Of a DNA stretch of 64,000 nucleotides, positions 1-7,361 are shown piece by piece; the first letter of the stretch is position 1; each line of letters starts with the position of its first letter. Origin of the DNA: Paenibacillus sp. FSL H3-0469. Lineage in GTDB: Bacteria; Bacillota; Bacilli; Paenibacillales; Paenibacillaceae. The notes under the pieces were generated by a model that ran no database searches, was not told the DNA's origin, and saw only the letters and a program-made list of their open reading frames with translations. A program made the position numbers and the translations under genes. The stretch covers positions 7,378,001-7,442,000 of the forward strand of contig NZ_CP150302.1 in the NCBI RefSeq assembly GCF_038051945.1, given 5' to 3'.

Positions 1-1
1 A

Positions 2-196
2 CTGGGCGGACTGCTGCACCGGGAGCTGGACTATCTGCTGGAGACCCGAAATACCGCAGGTGTCTGGGAGCTGACCTGGAGCTGGGAAGGATATGAACGC
101 GAGTATGCTATTAGTGAGAACTGGTGGAAGGGGCATATCGTGATTGAGAATTTGCGGCTGCTGCGGGAATTCGGACGAATGGCGGAGCTGCTATGA
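2..196 (+). CDS. C-terminal end of an unidentified protein (5' truncated)
   Basis: An open frame enters from the left edge and ends at TGA 194-196, giving the last 64 residues. The peptide is rich in Trp, Leu and Glu (TWSWEGYEREYA, then SENWWKGHI and a leucine-rich tail). The composition and codon use look like real coding sequence. I do not recognise the family and no catalytic motif is visible. A strong hairpin at 239-284 follows and may end its transcript. Confidence 0.6.
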   Translation: MGGLLHRELDYLLETRNTAGVWELTWSWEGYEREYAISENWWKGHIVIENLRLLREFGRMAELL

Positions 197-238
197 ACAG
201 AACTGGAATACCGTCTGGCATAAAATAAAACGAATGAA

Positions 239-284
239 GCGGTCAAGCCACAGCTCCCGGTACGGAGGGCTGTGGCTTGACCGC
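239..284. terminator. Strong 16-bp hairpin, probably a bidirectional terminator
   Basis: GCGGTCAAGCCACAGC (239-254) pairs perfectly with GCTGTGGCTTGACCGC (269-284). On the minus strand the hairpin is followed by a T-rich tract (the complement of 220-238). This suits termination of the leftward dehydrogenase gene ending at 324. It may also stop the rightward gene ending at 196. Confidence 0.75.
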
Positions 285-323
285 GTCGCGTGCCAATTGC
301 AGCCTTATCACTGGCAGCAGCTA

Positions 324-1181
324 TTAGGCGCCCCCGGATTGAAGGAATTCCTGCTCGTAAATGGCCCGGACATCCTTCAGGATACGGCTGCTATGCTCTG
401 TGAATTTCAGCGGTTTGACCTGATTCTTAATCAGGAAGACACCGGACTTGCCGCTGTGTTCACCCAGAGCTGCCTGATACAGCAGGCCTGCGCCATGGGT
501 AGGCTCGGGGAAGAACAGCCGTGTAATGGGTTTTAACCATAACGGGATACCGGATTTTTTGCCGCTGCGAAGGGTGTTGTTGCCTCCGGGATCGGCGCTG
601 CGGATCAGGATGCCCTCCGCCGCAAGCGCCGGGGCCGCCGCTTCCGTCCACAAGGACAAGGCACGCTTGGTGTCGGCATAAGGGCCGGTCAGCATCTGAA
701 ATTTGGCCGGGTGCTCCAGAGAATCCGGATCGAAGCTGCGCTTCATCATAAACGCATTGGAGGACGTGTTCACGACCGTGCGGAGATTGCCTTTTTTCAA
801 GAGGGGCTTCAGCTCCATCATAATGATATACGGAACCACCGTCTGCAGCTCATAATGCAGCTCACGCCCTTGCTTGGACAAGAATAATTCGGGGAAGCTG
901 CCCCCGGCGTTGTTGAACAGAATGTCAATGTGCGCTTCGTGATGGTTAATCTCCTGCAGGACATTCCGTAATTGCCCGAAATCGCTTAAATCTGCCTTAT
1001 AGATTCGAAGTTGTCTGCTGCTGAGTGCCTGCTGGGTAAGCGGGTCATCTTCTGCAAAAGCAGAGCGGATCAGCGCAATGACCTCCCAGCCTTCATTCAG
1101 AAGTCTATGGGTCAGGGCCAGCCCGATACCGTGATTGGCTCCAGTAATCAGCGCGGTGCGCGGGGGATGTGATGATTTCAT
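324..1181 (-). CDS. SDR family NAD(P)-dependent oxidoreductase
   Basis: A 285-residue short-chain dehydrogenase/reductase with a cytoplasmic Rossmann fold. Visible motifs are the cofactor loop TGANHGIG near the N-terminus, NNAGG, the catalytic Ser in NTSSN, and the YADTK form of YxxxK. The substrate cannot be read from sequence; the C-terminal part resembles the retinol-dehydrogenase-like group. The start at 1181 is chosen because GAGGAG lies 8 nt upstream; a longer frame to 1247 would run through the promoter. The gene is divergent from the MerR gene at 1338. Its own promoter has a 19-bp spacer carrying a CTTGGAG dyad, so MerR-type activation is likely. Confidence 0.9.
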   Translation of the reverse strand: MKSSHPPRTALITGANHGIGLALTHRLLNEGWEVIALIRSAFAEDDPLTQQALSSRQLRIYKADLSDFGQLRNVLQEINHHEAHIDILFNNAGGSFPELFLSKQGRELHYELQTVVPYIIMMELKPLLKKGNLRTVVNTSSNAFMMKRSFDPDSLEHPAKFQMLTGPYADTKRALSLWTEAAAPALAAEGILIRSADPGGNNTLRSGKKSGIPLWLKPITRLFFPEPTHGAGLLYQAALGEHSGKSGVFLIKNQVKPLKFTEHSSRILKDVRAIYEQEFLQSGGA

Positions 1182-1221
1182 AGTGGTTGCTCCTCTACAT
1201 GGAAAGTGGTGAATGGTGCTC

Positions 1222-1252
1222 ATTGTATAACTTGGAGCCGAATCCAAGTCAA
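1222..1252 (-). promoter_or_regulatory. MerR-type promoter/operator for the SDR gene
   Basis: On the minus strand, -35 TTGACT (complement of 1247-1252) and -10 TACAAT (complement of 1222-1227) are 19 bp apart. That is the overlong spacer typical of MerR-activated promoters. The spacer holds the dyad CTTGGAGCCGAATCCAAG (1231-1248). This matches the second operator at 1273-1290. Confidence 0.8.
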
Positions 1253-1268
1253 GCGATAAAATGTGTCA

Positions 1269-1299
1269 TTGACTTGGAGCTGACTCCAAGTTGTAGAAT
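1269..1299 (+). promoter_or_regulatory. MerR-type promoter/operator for the regulator gene
   Basis: -35 TTGACT (1269-1274) and -10 TAGAAT (1294-1299) are separated by 19 bp. The dyad CTTGGAGCTGACTCCAAG (1273-1290) fills the spacer. It is nearly the same as the operator on the opposite strand, so the regulator probably controls both itself and the SDR gene. Confidence 0.82.
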
Positions 1300-1337
1300 G
1301 GAGGGGAGGATTGAGAACAATCAAAGGGAGTGATTCT

Positions 1338-1790
1338 ATGAGTGTGGCGGAAGCGGATCTCCAGCAGGGATATTCGATTAAGGAAACGGCGGAGCGGACG
1401 GGCATGTCTGAGGATACGATAAGGTATTATGAGAAGATTGGGCTGCTGCCCCGGGCGAAGCGCAAGGGAAACAGCCACCGCATCTATAGCGAATCAGACC
1501 TGAACCGGATGCTGCTGATTACATGTCTCAAAAAAACAGGGATGTCGCTGGACGACATGCGTCCTTATCTGCACTTGTCTATGGATGCAGACCTGTCTCA
1601 GTATCCTGAGCTCCACACGATGATTCGGAATCACCGGCAGAAGATTATCGAGCAGATCGCATCGCTGCAGCAAATTGTTGACTTCATAGATGTCAAAATC
1701 GACCAGGGGAGCCTGGGCCCGCAGGCCTGTGAGCTGACCGGGGACCGCAAGCAGATGCCAAGAGGACGTAAAGTCAAGACTACAGTGTGA
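1338..1790 (+). CDS. MerR family transcriptional regulator
   Basis: A 150-residue DNA-binding regulator. The N-terminal winged helix is typical of MerR (YSIKETAERTGMSEDTIRYYEKIGLLP), followed by a dimerisation helix (residues about 80-120). There are Cys residues in TCLKK and near the C-terminus, but no metal-binding CxxC pair. An aldehyde/thiol-stress sensor of the AdhR/NmlR sort is therefore more likely than a metal sensor; this is inference. The start at 1338 is supported by AAAGGGAG upstream. It is divergent from the SDR gene and both promoters carry a matching operator. Confidence 0.92.
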   Translation: MSVAEADLQQGYSIKETAERTGMSEDTIRYYEKIGLLPRAKRKGNSHRIYSESDLNRMLLITCLKKTGMSLDDMRPYLHLSMDADLSQYPELHTMIRNHRQKIIEQIASLQQIVDFIDVKIDQGSLGPQACELTGDRKQMPRGRKVKTTV

Positions 1791-1860
1791 GGATCGATGA
1801 AGTGGTGGAATACAGGCGGAGCCTATAGCGGCTGAGCTGGACCGGAGCTCTGCAAGAAGC

Positions 1861-2607
1861 TTAAACGAGCGTAGAACCGCCATCCACGACAATAATTTGA
1901 CCGGTAGAATAGTTCTCCCGCATTAGGTATAAAAATGCTTCGGCACCATCCTCCGGTTCACCGATTCTCCCCACTGGAAGTGATTCCCCGACATTATTGT
2001 ACATTATGCTCCGGTGCTTCTCAGGAACCTCGTTCCAAAACTCGGTACGCATAATGCCGAAGCTAACGGTGTTGACGCGAAGCGGGCTCAACTCGACGGC
2101 CAACGCTCTGGTGAGGGACTCAACAGCTCCACATATACTGGCTGCAACAGTAACTCCTTTCTGCGGACGAGCTCCGGCGATACCGGAAGTCAGCGTGAGC
2201 GAACCGCCTCGCCGGATGTTCTGACTGCCGTATTTGGCAGCCATGAACGCTCCCCAGTATCGCAAGTTGAATAATTGCTGTGCAGTCCCGATGTCGGTGA
2301 TATCCAGATTTTCGATCATCATTGGGTCGCCGGCAGTAAACACCAAGTGATCGAATTCGCCGATATTACTAAAAAATGTTCTAACCTGTTCCTCATTCGT
2401 CAAATCTACCGCACACCCTTTGGTGCCTTCGGGCAAACGCGAAACGGCCCGGTCAACATTTTCTTTTTTACTGGACACGACGACTAGGTTCGCCCCTTCC
2501 CGGGCGGCGGCTTCGGCGGTCGCAAATCCGATTCCTGAGGTTCCTCCAAGAATAACAACACGTTTGTCTTTGAAACGATGCCCATATTCGTTCTCTATTG
2601 TTTGCAC
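1861..2607 (-). CDS. Atypical SDR family oxidoreductase lacking YxxxK
   Basis: A 248-residue Rossmann-fold protein with the cofactor loop GGTSGIG at the N-terminus and the usual SDR ending TGQIIVVDGG. The active-site strand reads LTSGIAGARPQKGVTVAAS, and the region that should hold the catalytic Tyr-x-x-x-Lys has Val and Ala instead. The protein therefore belongs to a subgroup whose chemistry is not classical SDR catalysis, or it has another role. The start is GTG at 2607 with AAAGGAG upstream. It is divergent from an XRE/MmyB regulator at 2778, a pairing often seen with SDR genes. Confidence 0.85.
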   Translation of the reverse strand: MQTIENEYGHRFKDKRVVILGGTSGIGFATAEAAAREGANLVVVSSKKENVDRAVSRLPEGTKGCAVDLTNEEQVRTFFSNIGEFDHLVFTAGDPMMIENLDITDIGTAQQLFNLRYWGAFMAAKYGSQNIRRGGSLTLTSGIAGARPQKGVTVAASICGAVESLTRALAVELSPLRVNTVSFGIMRTEFWNEVPEKHRSIMYNNVGESLPVGRIGEPEDGAEAFLYLMRENYSTGQIIVVDGGSTLV

Positions 2608-2719
2608 AAGAAAAATCTCCTTTGTATTCGATATTTGAATTTAAGAACGGGTGATAACACGATTATAATCAGTTATAGAACCGGTACACAGGTGTGCGTT
2701 TATACTACTGCTCCGGATA

Positions 2720-2759
2720 CTATTGGCACGATTACTAGTATAAAAAGTATCACCAATAG
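2720..2759. promoter_or_regulatory. Inverted repeat in the divergent SDR/XRE promoter region
   Basis: CTATTGG (2720-2726) and CCAATAG (2753-2759) are perfect 7-bp arms, with GATAC and GTATC also mirrored nearby. It lies just before the XRE gene's ribosome-binding site. It is a plausible operator for that regulator, but nothing in the sequence proves it. Confidence 0.35.
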
Positions 2760-2777
2760 AGAGGAGGTAACCTGTTC

Positions 2778-3650
2778 ATGAATGATGAGAGAAGACGTAA
2801 AGAATTGGCTGATTTCCTCCGTTCACGACGCTCGCGTGTCTCTCCGGTAGAGATGGGGCTGCAGGTGGAACAGTCACGCCGCCGCACGAAAGGCTTGCGG
2901 CGGGAAGAAGTGTCAAGCTTATCGGGCATTTCTTTGCCATGGTATACAGCACTGGAGCAGGGCCGGGACATTCATGTGTCGGAGCAGGTTCTGGAAAGTC
3001 TGGTGAGGACATTGCGTCTTAACAGCGGCGAACGCAACCATCTTCTTTTATTGGCCAATCCTTCACCGCTTCTGCAGTCAAACTCGGATGATGCCGTTCC
3101 TCCTTCCCTGCAGAAGATACTGGACAGGATGGGAACCTATCCAGCGTACATTATGGATCGACGCTGGAATGTTATCGCAATGAACCAAATAACAGATACG
3201 TTGTGTAGAGACTTCAGCCGAGACCCGGAGCTCGGAAAAAATATTCTTTGGCGTGTTTTTGCAGTGGAGGAGAGCAAGCTTCGCATTGCGAATTGGGAGA
3301 AGGTTGCCTCGATGATGGTGGCCCATTTCAGAAGCCGGTTTGCCTTTTACATGAACGATTCGTGGTATCAGGAGCTGGCCGAGAAGTTAATGGACAGGAG
3401 CGAAGAATTCAGGACGTTATGGGAACGGCATGATGTCTCCGATTCTTTCGAGGGTGAACAAATCATCCGTCTTCCTGAAACTGAACTGCTGACGTTCCAA
3501 TACCATACTTTTAAAATTTCTGAGAGCAGCGATTATGCAATGAGGGTATTCACGCCCGTATCCGAAGAAAATAAAGTGCAGGTGCTGGAGGACATGCTTG
3601 AAGCTGACCGCCGGGGAGCCGGATGGCTTATCCAGCCCAATGGCGGGTGA
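2778..3650 (+). CDS. XRE family regulator with MmyB-like ligand-binding domain
   Basis: 290 residues. The N-terminal third is an XRE helix-turn-helix (LADFLRSRR, RRTKGLRREEVSSLSGIS, WYTALEQGRDIHVS). The C-terminal two thirds match the MmyB-like domain (DRRWNVIAMN and following), thought to bind small lipophilic ligands. GAGGAGG precedes the ATG. Divergent from the atypical SDR gene, which it probably represses or activates. The ligand is unknown. Confidence 0.9.
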   Translation: MNDERRRKELADFLRSRRSRVSPVEMGLQVEQSRRRTKGLRREEVSSLSGISLPWYTALEQGRDIHVSEQVLESLVRTLRLNSGERNHLLLLANPSPLLQSNSDDAVPPSLQKILDRMGTYPAYIMDRRWNVIAMNQITDTLCRDFSRDPELGKNILWRVFAVEESKLRIANWEKVASMMVAHFRSRFAFYMNDSWYQELAEKLMDRSEEFRTLWERHDVSDSFEGEQIIRLPETELLTFQYHTFKISESSDYAMRVFTPVSEENKVQVLEDMLEADRRGAGWLIQPNGG

Positions 3651-3761
3651 AAGCGGCTCTCCCTGCCATTGTTAATTTTTGCGTAACCACTTTCGTACAT
3701 ATTTCACCTTCGGGAGCCAAACAATGAGAACAATTGTTGAATCACGAAGGAGGTTCTATAG

Positions 3762-4658
3762 ATGAAGAGACGCAATTCCAGAAGGAAGCATATCCTTGTG
3801 TATCTGCTGGCTGCGGTTATGGTAATGCTCACTGCGCTTGTTCCTCCAGCTCCGCATATGGTGTCTGCTGCTCCGGCAGGCAAGGCCGCTTCCCCACCTG
3901 CACCTGCGGCCCACAGCGGTTCCGTCACCCGGCAGGAAGCGGAGCAGAAGCAGCAGCCCCGCGTCGCTGTTATTATTGATGACTTCGGCAATGACATGCG
4001 CGGGACGGAAGAGATGTTCAAGCTACCGGTCAAAATTACCGTGGCGGTGATGCCGTTCATGCGCTCCAGTGAGCAGGATGCTCGGCGCGCGCATGAGCTT
4101 GGCTTCGATGTGCTGGTCCATCTGCCGATGGAGCCGCGCCAGGGCAAGCCGGAATGGCTGGGGCCGGGGGCCGTGCTGACCAGCATGAATGATGCCGAGG
4201 TCCGCCAGCGGGTGGAGGCTGCGCTCGATAATGTGCCTTACGCGATCGGCATCAACAATCATATGGGCTCCAAGGTGACGGGAGATGAACGGGTCATGGG
4301 TATCGTGCTTGCGGTCTGCAAGGAGCGCGGGCTATTCTTCGTAGACAGCCATACCAACTACCGTTCAGTTGCGGGGCGGATGGCCCGTGAGCTGGGAATG
4401 CCGCCGGTGGAGAATCATATTTTCCTGGATGATGTGCATTCGGCAAGCCATGTAATCAAGCAGATGAAGCTTGTGCAGGAGCGGGCCTTGAGCCAAAAGT
4501 TCTGCGTTACCATCGGTCATGTCGGCATCCAGGGTAAAGAGACCGCCGCGGGCATCCGCAGCGGCATTGCCGGAATGAAGGACAAGGTGCAATTCGTCGG
4601 TATCTCCGATCTGGTCCGCGACGAATGGAAGTGGAATGCCCGGCTTACACTTCCATAA
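3762..4658 (+). CDS. Divergent polysaccharide deacetylase (YibQ family), secreted
   Basis: 298 residues. A signal peptide (KRRNSRRK, hydrophobic stretch, then VSAAPAG) leads into an Ala/Pro-rich linker. The domain is that of the divergent polysaccharide deacetylase family: RVAVIIDDFGND, VMPFMRSS, LVHLPMEP, INNHMGS, FFVDSHTN and IGHVGIQ. The conserved Asp and His residues of this NodB-related fold are present. The substrate for the family is unsettled; a role at the cell wall is likely. GAAGGAGG precedes the ATG. Its 3' end overlaps by 14 bp the end of the convergent amidase gene. Confidence 0.92.
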   Translation: MKRRNSRRKHILVYLLAAVMVMLTALVPPAPHMVSAAPAGKAASPPAPAAHSGSVTRQEAEQKQQPRVAVIIDDFGNDMRGTEEMFKLPVKITVAVMPFMRSSEQDARRAHELGFDVLVHLPMEPRQGKPEWLGPGAVLTSMNDAEVRQRVEAALDNVPYAIGINNHMGSKVTGDERVMGIVLAVCKERGLFFVDSHTNYRSVAGRMARELGMPPVENHIFLDDVHSASHVIKQMKLVQERALSQKFCVTIGHVGIQGKETAAGIRSGIAGMKDKVQFVGISDLVRDEWKWNARLTLP

Positions 4659-5448
4659 GGTAAGCAGCGATCCCGTTCGCAATGGCTTCGGCGATTTCTT
4701 CCTGTCCCTTCGGTGTACAGAGCTTCTCGCGGTCAGCCGGACTGCTGACAAATCCCGCCTCAACGATCACCGTTGTGGCGGTTATTTTGTTGAGCAGATA
4801 GAAGGGTTTGCCCCGGACAGGATCATTCTTCATCCCGTAGAGCCTGTTGAGCTGATCCTGTATGGTCCGGGCCAGCAGGAAGCTGCGTCCTTCCTGGCGG
4901 TACAGGACGAGCGGACCATGCTTGGACGGGGATTTCGCCCAGTTAATGTGGATGCTGACCACAACATTGGCCGGAAGCGTCTCTGCCAGCTCCTTGCGCT
5001 GGGCCAGATCGCGCAGATGCCGGGATCTGTTCCTCAGCCACAGATTCTCATCGCTGGGCGCATAATCGCCGGTCCGGTTCAGGATCGTATCGAAGCCGTC
5101 CGCACGCAGCAGGAGGAAGAGACGGCGTGAGATGGCGAGGGTAATGTCCTTCTCCAGAATGCTGCCGTAGGAAGTTCCGCCGTCAATTCCTCCATGCCCG
5201 GCATCGATCAGAATGATCCGCTGGTCATGGCCGAGCATATGCTGGCGGTGTTTGGGCTGCTCTGCCTGCGGATTAGTGCGTGAAGCAGCCGCGTGGATCA
5301 CAGCGGGGTTGCCTGCTGTAAGCATGAGCAGAACGCTTGCTGCGGCTATGATCTTTTGCAGCCGGTACCGGGATCTCGGCGGGGCCTGCTCTTTTAAATG
5401 ATGGGAATGTGTAGCGGTATGGGACTCCAATGCTTCTGATTGTCTCAA
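4645..5448 (-). CDS. N-acetylmuramoyl-L-alanine amidase (Amidase_3)
   Basis: 267-residue zinc amidase that cleaves the bond between muramic acid and the stem peptide. A positively charged N-terminus and a hydrophobic segment (residues about 31-52) indicate secretion. Zinc ligands are H84 in DAGHGG, E99 in EKD and H167 in SIHIN, and the catalytic Glu is E230 in VEAGF. No SPOR or LysM domain is visible, so it resembles the single-domain CwlD type used in spore cortex maturation; that role is inference. The start is TTG 5448 with GGGAGG upstream. It converges on the deacetylase gene. Confidence 0.93.
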   Translation of the reverse strand: MRQSEALESHTATHSHHLKEQAPPRSRYRLQKIIAAASVLLMLTAGNPAVIHAAASRTNPQAEQPKHRQHMLGHDQRIILIDAGHGGIDGGTSYGSILEKDITLAISRRLFLLLRADGFDTILNRTGDYAPSDENLWLRNRSRHLRDLAQRKELAETLPANVVVSIHINWAKSPSKHGPLVLYRQEGRSFLLARTIQDQLNRLYGMKNDPVRGKPFYLLNKITATTVIVEAGFVSSPADREKLCTPKGQEEIAEAIANGIAAYLMEV

Positions 5449-5654
5449 GTGAATAACCTCCCTGCCGGAATAATCAACAGCTACTTGAACTTAACGACGG
5501 TTTATACAGGTGTAGTCTTGTTAGATTGTGCCTTAACGGCCCAACCTATGCGAAGCTTCGGATTCCGGTTTAGAGATCGGAGGATTGGAGCACACTATAG
5601 GTATAAGATCAAGGGGCGGGAACCCGCCAAGCACTCACCTGGGAGGTGTATGAG

Positions 5655-5849
5655 ATGGCATCCGGCGGAGATGATCTGGTGAAGTATATTACGGAGAAGG
5701 TAGTCGTCTACATTGAGAACCCTCGGGCTGTCCATGCCAGACGGAAGGCAGAGAAGCAGCCATGGGCGGAAAAATGGTTCGGCACGCTGCCGCTCGCCTG
5801 GTCCGTGTGGCGCAGCAAATGGAGCCGGAACGGAGATAGTAAGGAGTAG
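5655..5849 (+). CDS. yqzE: YqzE family small protein
   Basis: 64 residues, matching the small YqzE family of Bacillales: DDLVKYITEKVVVYIENP, a basic middle, then WFGTLPLAWSVWRSK. Function is unknown. In B. subtilis the gene sits beside the comG competence operon, but no com genes are visible here. ATG 5655 is preferred over GTG 5646 because GGGAGG (5641-5646) is then 8 nt away. Confidence 0.85.
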   Translation: MASGGDDLVKYITEKVVVYIENPRAVHARRKAEKQPWAEKWFGTLPLAWSVWRSKWSRNGDSKE

Positions 5850-5881
5850 CGCTTCAGCCGGTAAGCGGGCGCTGTGTGGGC

Positions 5882-5997
5882 ATGAGGTGTATAAATGCAC
5901 CTCATTCTGTCCTTTTGCCCGATTTCCACTAATTCAGGGGGTACAAGTGCACCTGAGTTCGCAGAAGTCGGGCGTTGAGTGTGAATCAGGTGTATAA
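5882..5997. repeat. Palindromic-box repeat, three boxes at 51-52 nt spacing
   Basis: Boxes start near 5882, 5933 and 5985. The first is ATGAGGTG (5882-5889) with CACCTCAT (5898-5905). The second carries GTACAAGTGCACCTG. The third is ATCAGGTGTATAA. The last spacer contains TTCGCAGAAGTCGGGC, which resembles a stretch between the boxes at 51314 and 51366. It lies between yqzE and a convergent gene and shows no coding sequence. Confidence 0.6.
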
Positions 5998-6000
5998 GCA

Positions 6001-6049
6001 AACAGCCTTCCCAAGTGGCGCCGTACAGACGGTGCCCGGGAAGGCTGTT
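6001..6049. terminator. 12-bp hairpin, terminator of the leftward secreted-protein gene
   Basis: AACAGCCTTCCC (6001-6012) pairs perfectly with GGGAAGGCTGTT (6038-6049). It lies 34 bp past the stop of the minus-strand gene ending at 6083. The T-run is weak on both sides. Confidence 0.65.
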
Positions 6050-6082
6050 TCAGTATGGAGCAGGAATTCTGCCAGTGTCAGT

Positions 6083-7162
6083 CTACCGGCTTGAACCGGG
6101 CAGAACAGCCGAGCCCAGCGAGGTTCCTCCGGGCAGCGGTACCGGCAGCTTGTGGAAGGTTCCGGCCTTCTGTAGGGCATTAAGCGGGAGGTAGCGGATG
6201 CCACCGGGACCGGCAGCAGCATAGACTACTGCGGCTTCTGTGCTTCCCTGGTCCCGGGAAGCGCCGGGCTTCAGCCAGCTCTGGCTGCCTGTAATCATGA
6301 ATGGCGCGCCCAGCGTGTCGTTGTGCCCCGAAGACTGGAAGGCGAGACTGCCCCGCTCCTGCAGCAGAGCGCTAAGGCTTGCTCCATTCAGCGTCTTCAG
6401 ACTGGGTGCGGTCAGCCACAGCAGATCGGCATAAGGGTCATCCTCTCCGCCGCTCCGCAGAGCGGGCAGGGCAGTTCGAGCTTGCCCAGGGCTGGAGGAC
6501 AGCATAGCTGAGGCTTCCGGTGCAGCATTAAGAATAGGCTCAGCCTGGCCCTGACTCCAGGGTAGGGTCTCCAGGACGGCAGCATTCAGATACAGCGTGC
6601 TGTTCTTGGTAGTGATTTTCCAGACAGGCAGCATTGGAGCATAGAGCGCCGTAACCCCGATAGCACCTGAAGAATTAGAGGGTATCAGTCCTTGCTGCAC
6701 CAGATACTGGCGCAGTTCAGTCATACTATAAGGGAGTCCATCGGTTCCGGCTCCGTATTCGCTAAGCAGATATCCGCCCTGATCCGCAGCGGAGATAATG
6801 AGATAGCCGATCCGCTGGCCGCTGCTCATCACATTGACCAGCCAGCTGCGCGTTCCCGGACCAAGAGGGTAGACCTCCGTTACGGCATTCTTCCATTCCT
6901 TAAAAGGAGCATCCGCAGAGAGCTGATTCATCGTCTGCCGGGTGAAGGCCTGCAGCGTTTCCGGCGCCGGAATCGGCTTCATTTCAAGTCCCGGAAGAAC
7001 CTCCTGCGTGACAGCCTGCGTCACGGTCGTCCGGCTGGCTTGTGATGCTAGCGCCTGAGGAGAGGAGGCACTGGCAGCCAGCAGAGTCAGTCCAAGAATC
7101 AGACAGAGGAGCAGGCGGCCACGCCGCCGGAATGAACCCTTCTGCCTTATAGAGATGTTCAT
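6083..7162 (-). CDS. Hypothetical secreted protein
   Basis: 359 residues, family not recognised. It has a Sec-type signal peptide (MNISIRQKGSFRRRGR, a hydrophobic core, then PQALA). The mature region is soluble and rich in Ser, Gly, Leu and Pro, with no transmembrane segment or repeat. A patch reading GTRSWLVNVMSSGQRIGYLIIS resembles conserved surfaces of uncharacterised Bacillales exported proteins. The start at 7162 is supported by AAAGGTG upstream and the signal peptide; the frame stays open to 7360 but that part is not signal-like. It may share a transcript with yqhG and yqhH upstream, though a 199-bp gap separates them. Confidence 0.75.
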   Translation of the reverse strand: MNISIRQKGSFRRRGRLLLCLILGLTLLAASASSPQALASQASRTTVTQAVTQEVLPGLEMKPIPAPETLQAFTRQTMNQLSADAPFKEWKNAVTEVYPLGPGTRSWLVNVMSSGQRIGYLIISAADQGGYLLSEYGAGTDGLPYSMTELRQYLVQQGLIPSNSSGAIGVTALYAPMLPVWKITTKNSTLYLNAAVLETLPWSQGQAEPILNAAPEASAMLSSSPGQARTALPALRSGGEDDPYADLLWLTAPSLKTLNGASLSALLQERGSLAFQSSGHNDTLGAPFMITGSQSWLKPGASRDQGSTEAAVVYAAAGPGGIRYLPLNALQKAGTFHKLPVPLPGGTSLGSAVLPGSSR

Positions 7163-7361
7163 AGTATAGGTCACCTTTCCTGTACCCAAGGATATTCGCA
7201 GAGCACGCTGTCCCGGCCGCCTTGCCGCAAGCCCGGGCTTGCTTCCGCTTCTTACTGTCCATTCTAGGGGACAAGCCCTGAAAAGGCTGTTGCTTGCTGT
7301 CGCGCCGGGCGGCGGGAGTTTCGCTGTTTTTTTGCCTGCTTTTAGCGGACCAGGTCGCATT

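Noticed and set aside
7163-7360. N-terminal extension of the secreted protein at 6083-7162
   Set aside because: The sequence does not look like a leader, and the real signal peptide with a Shine-Dalgarno site begins at 7162.
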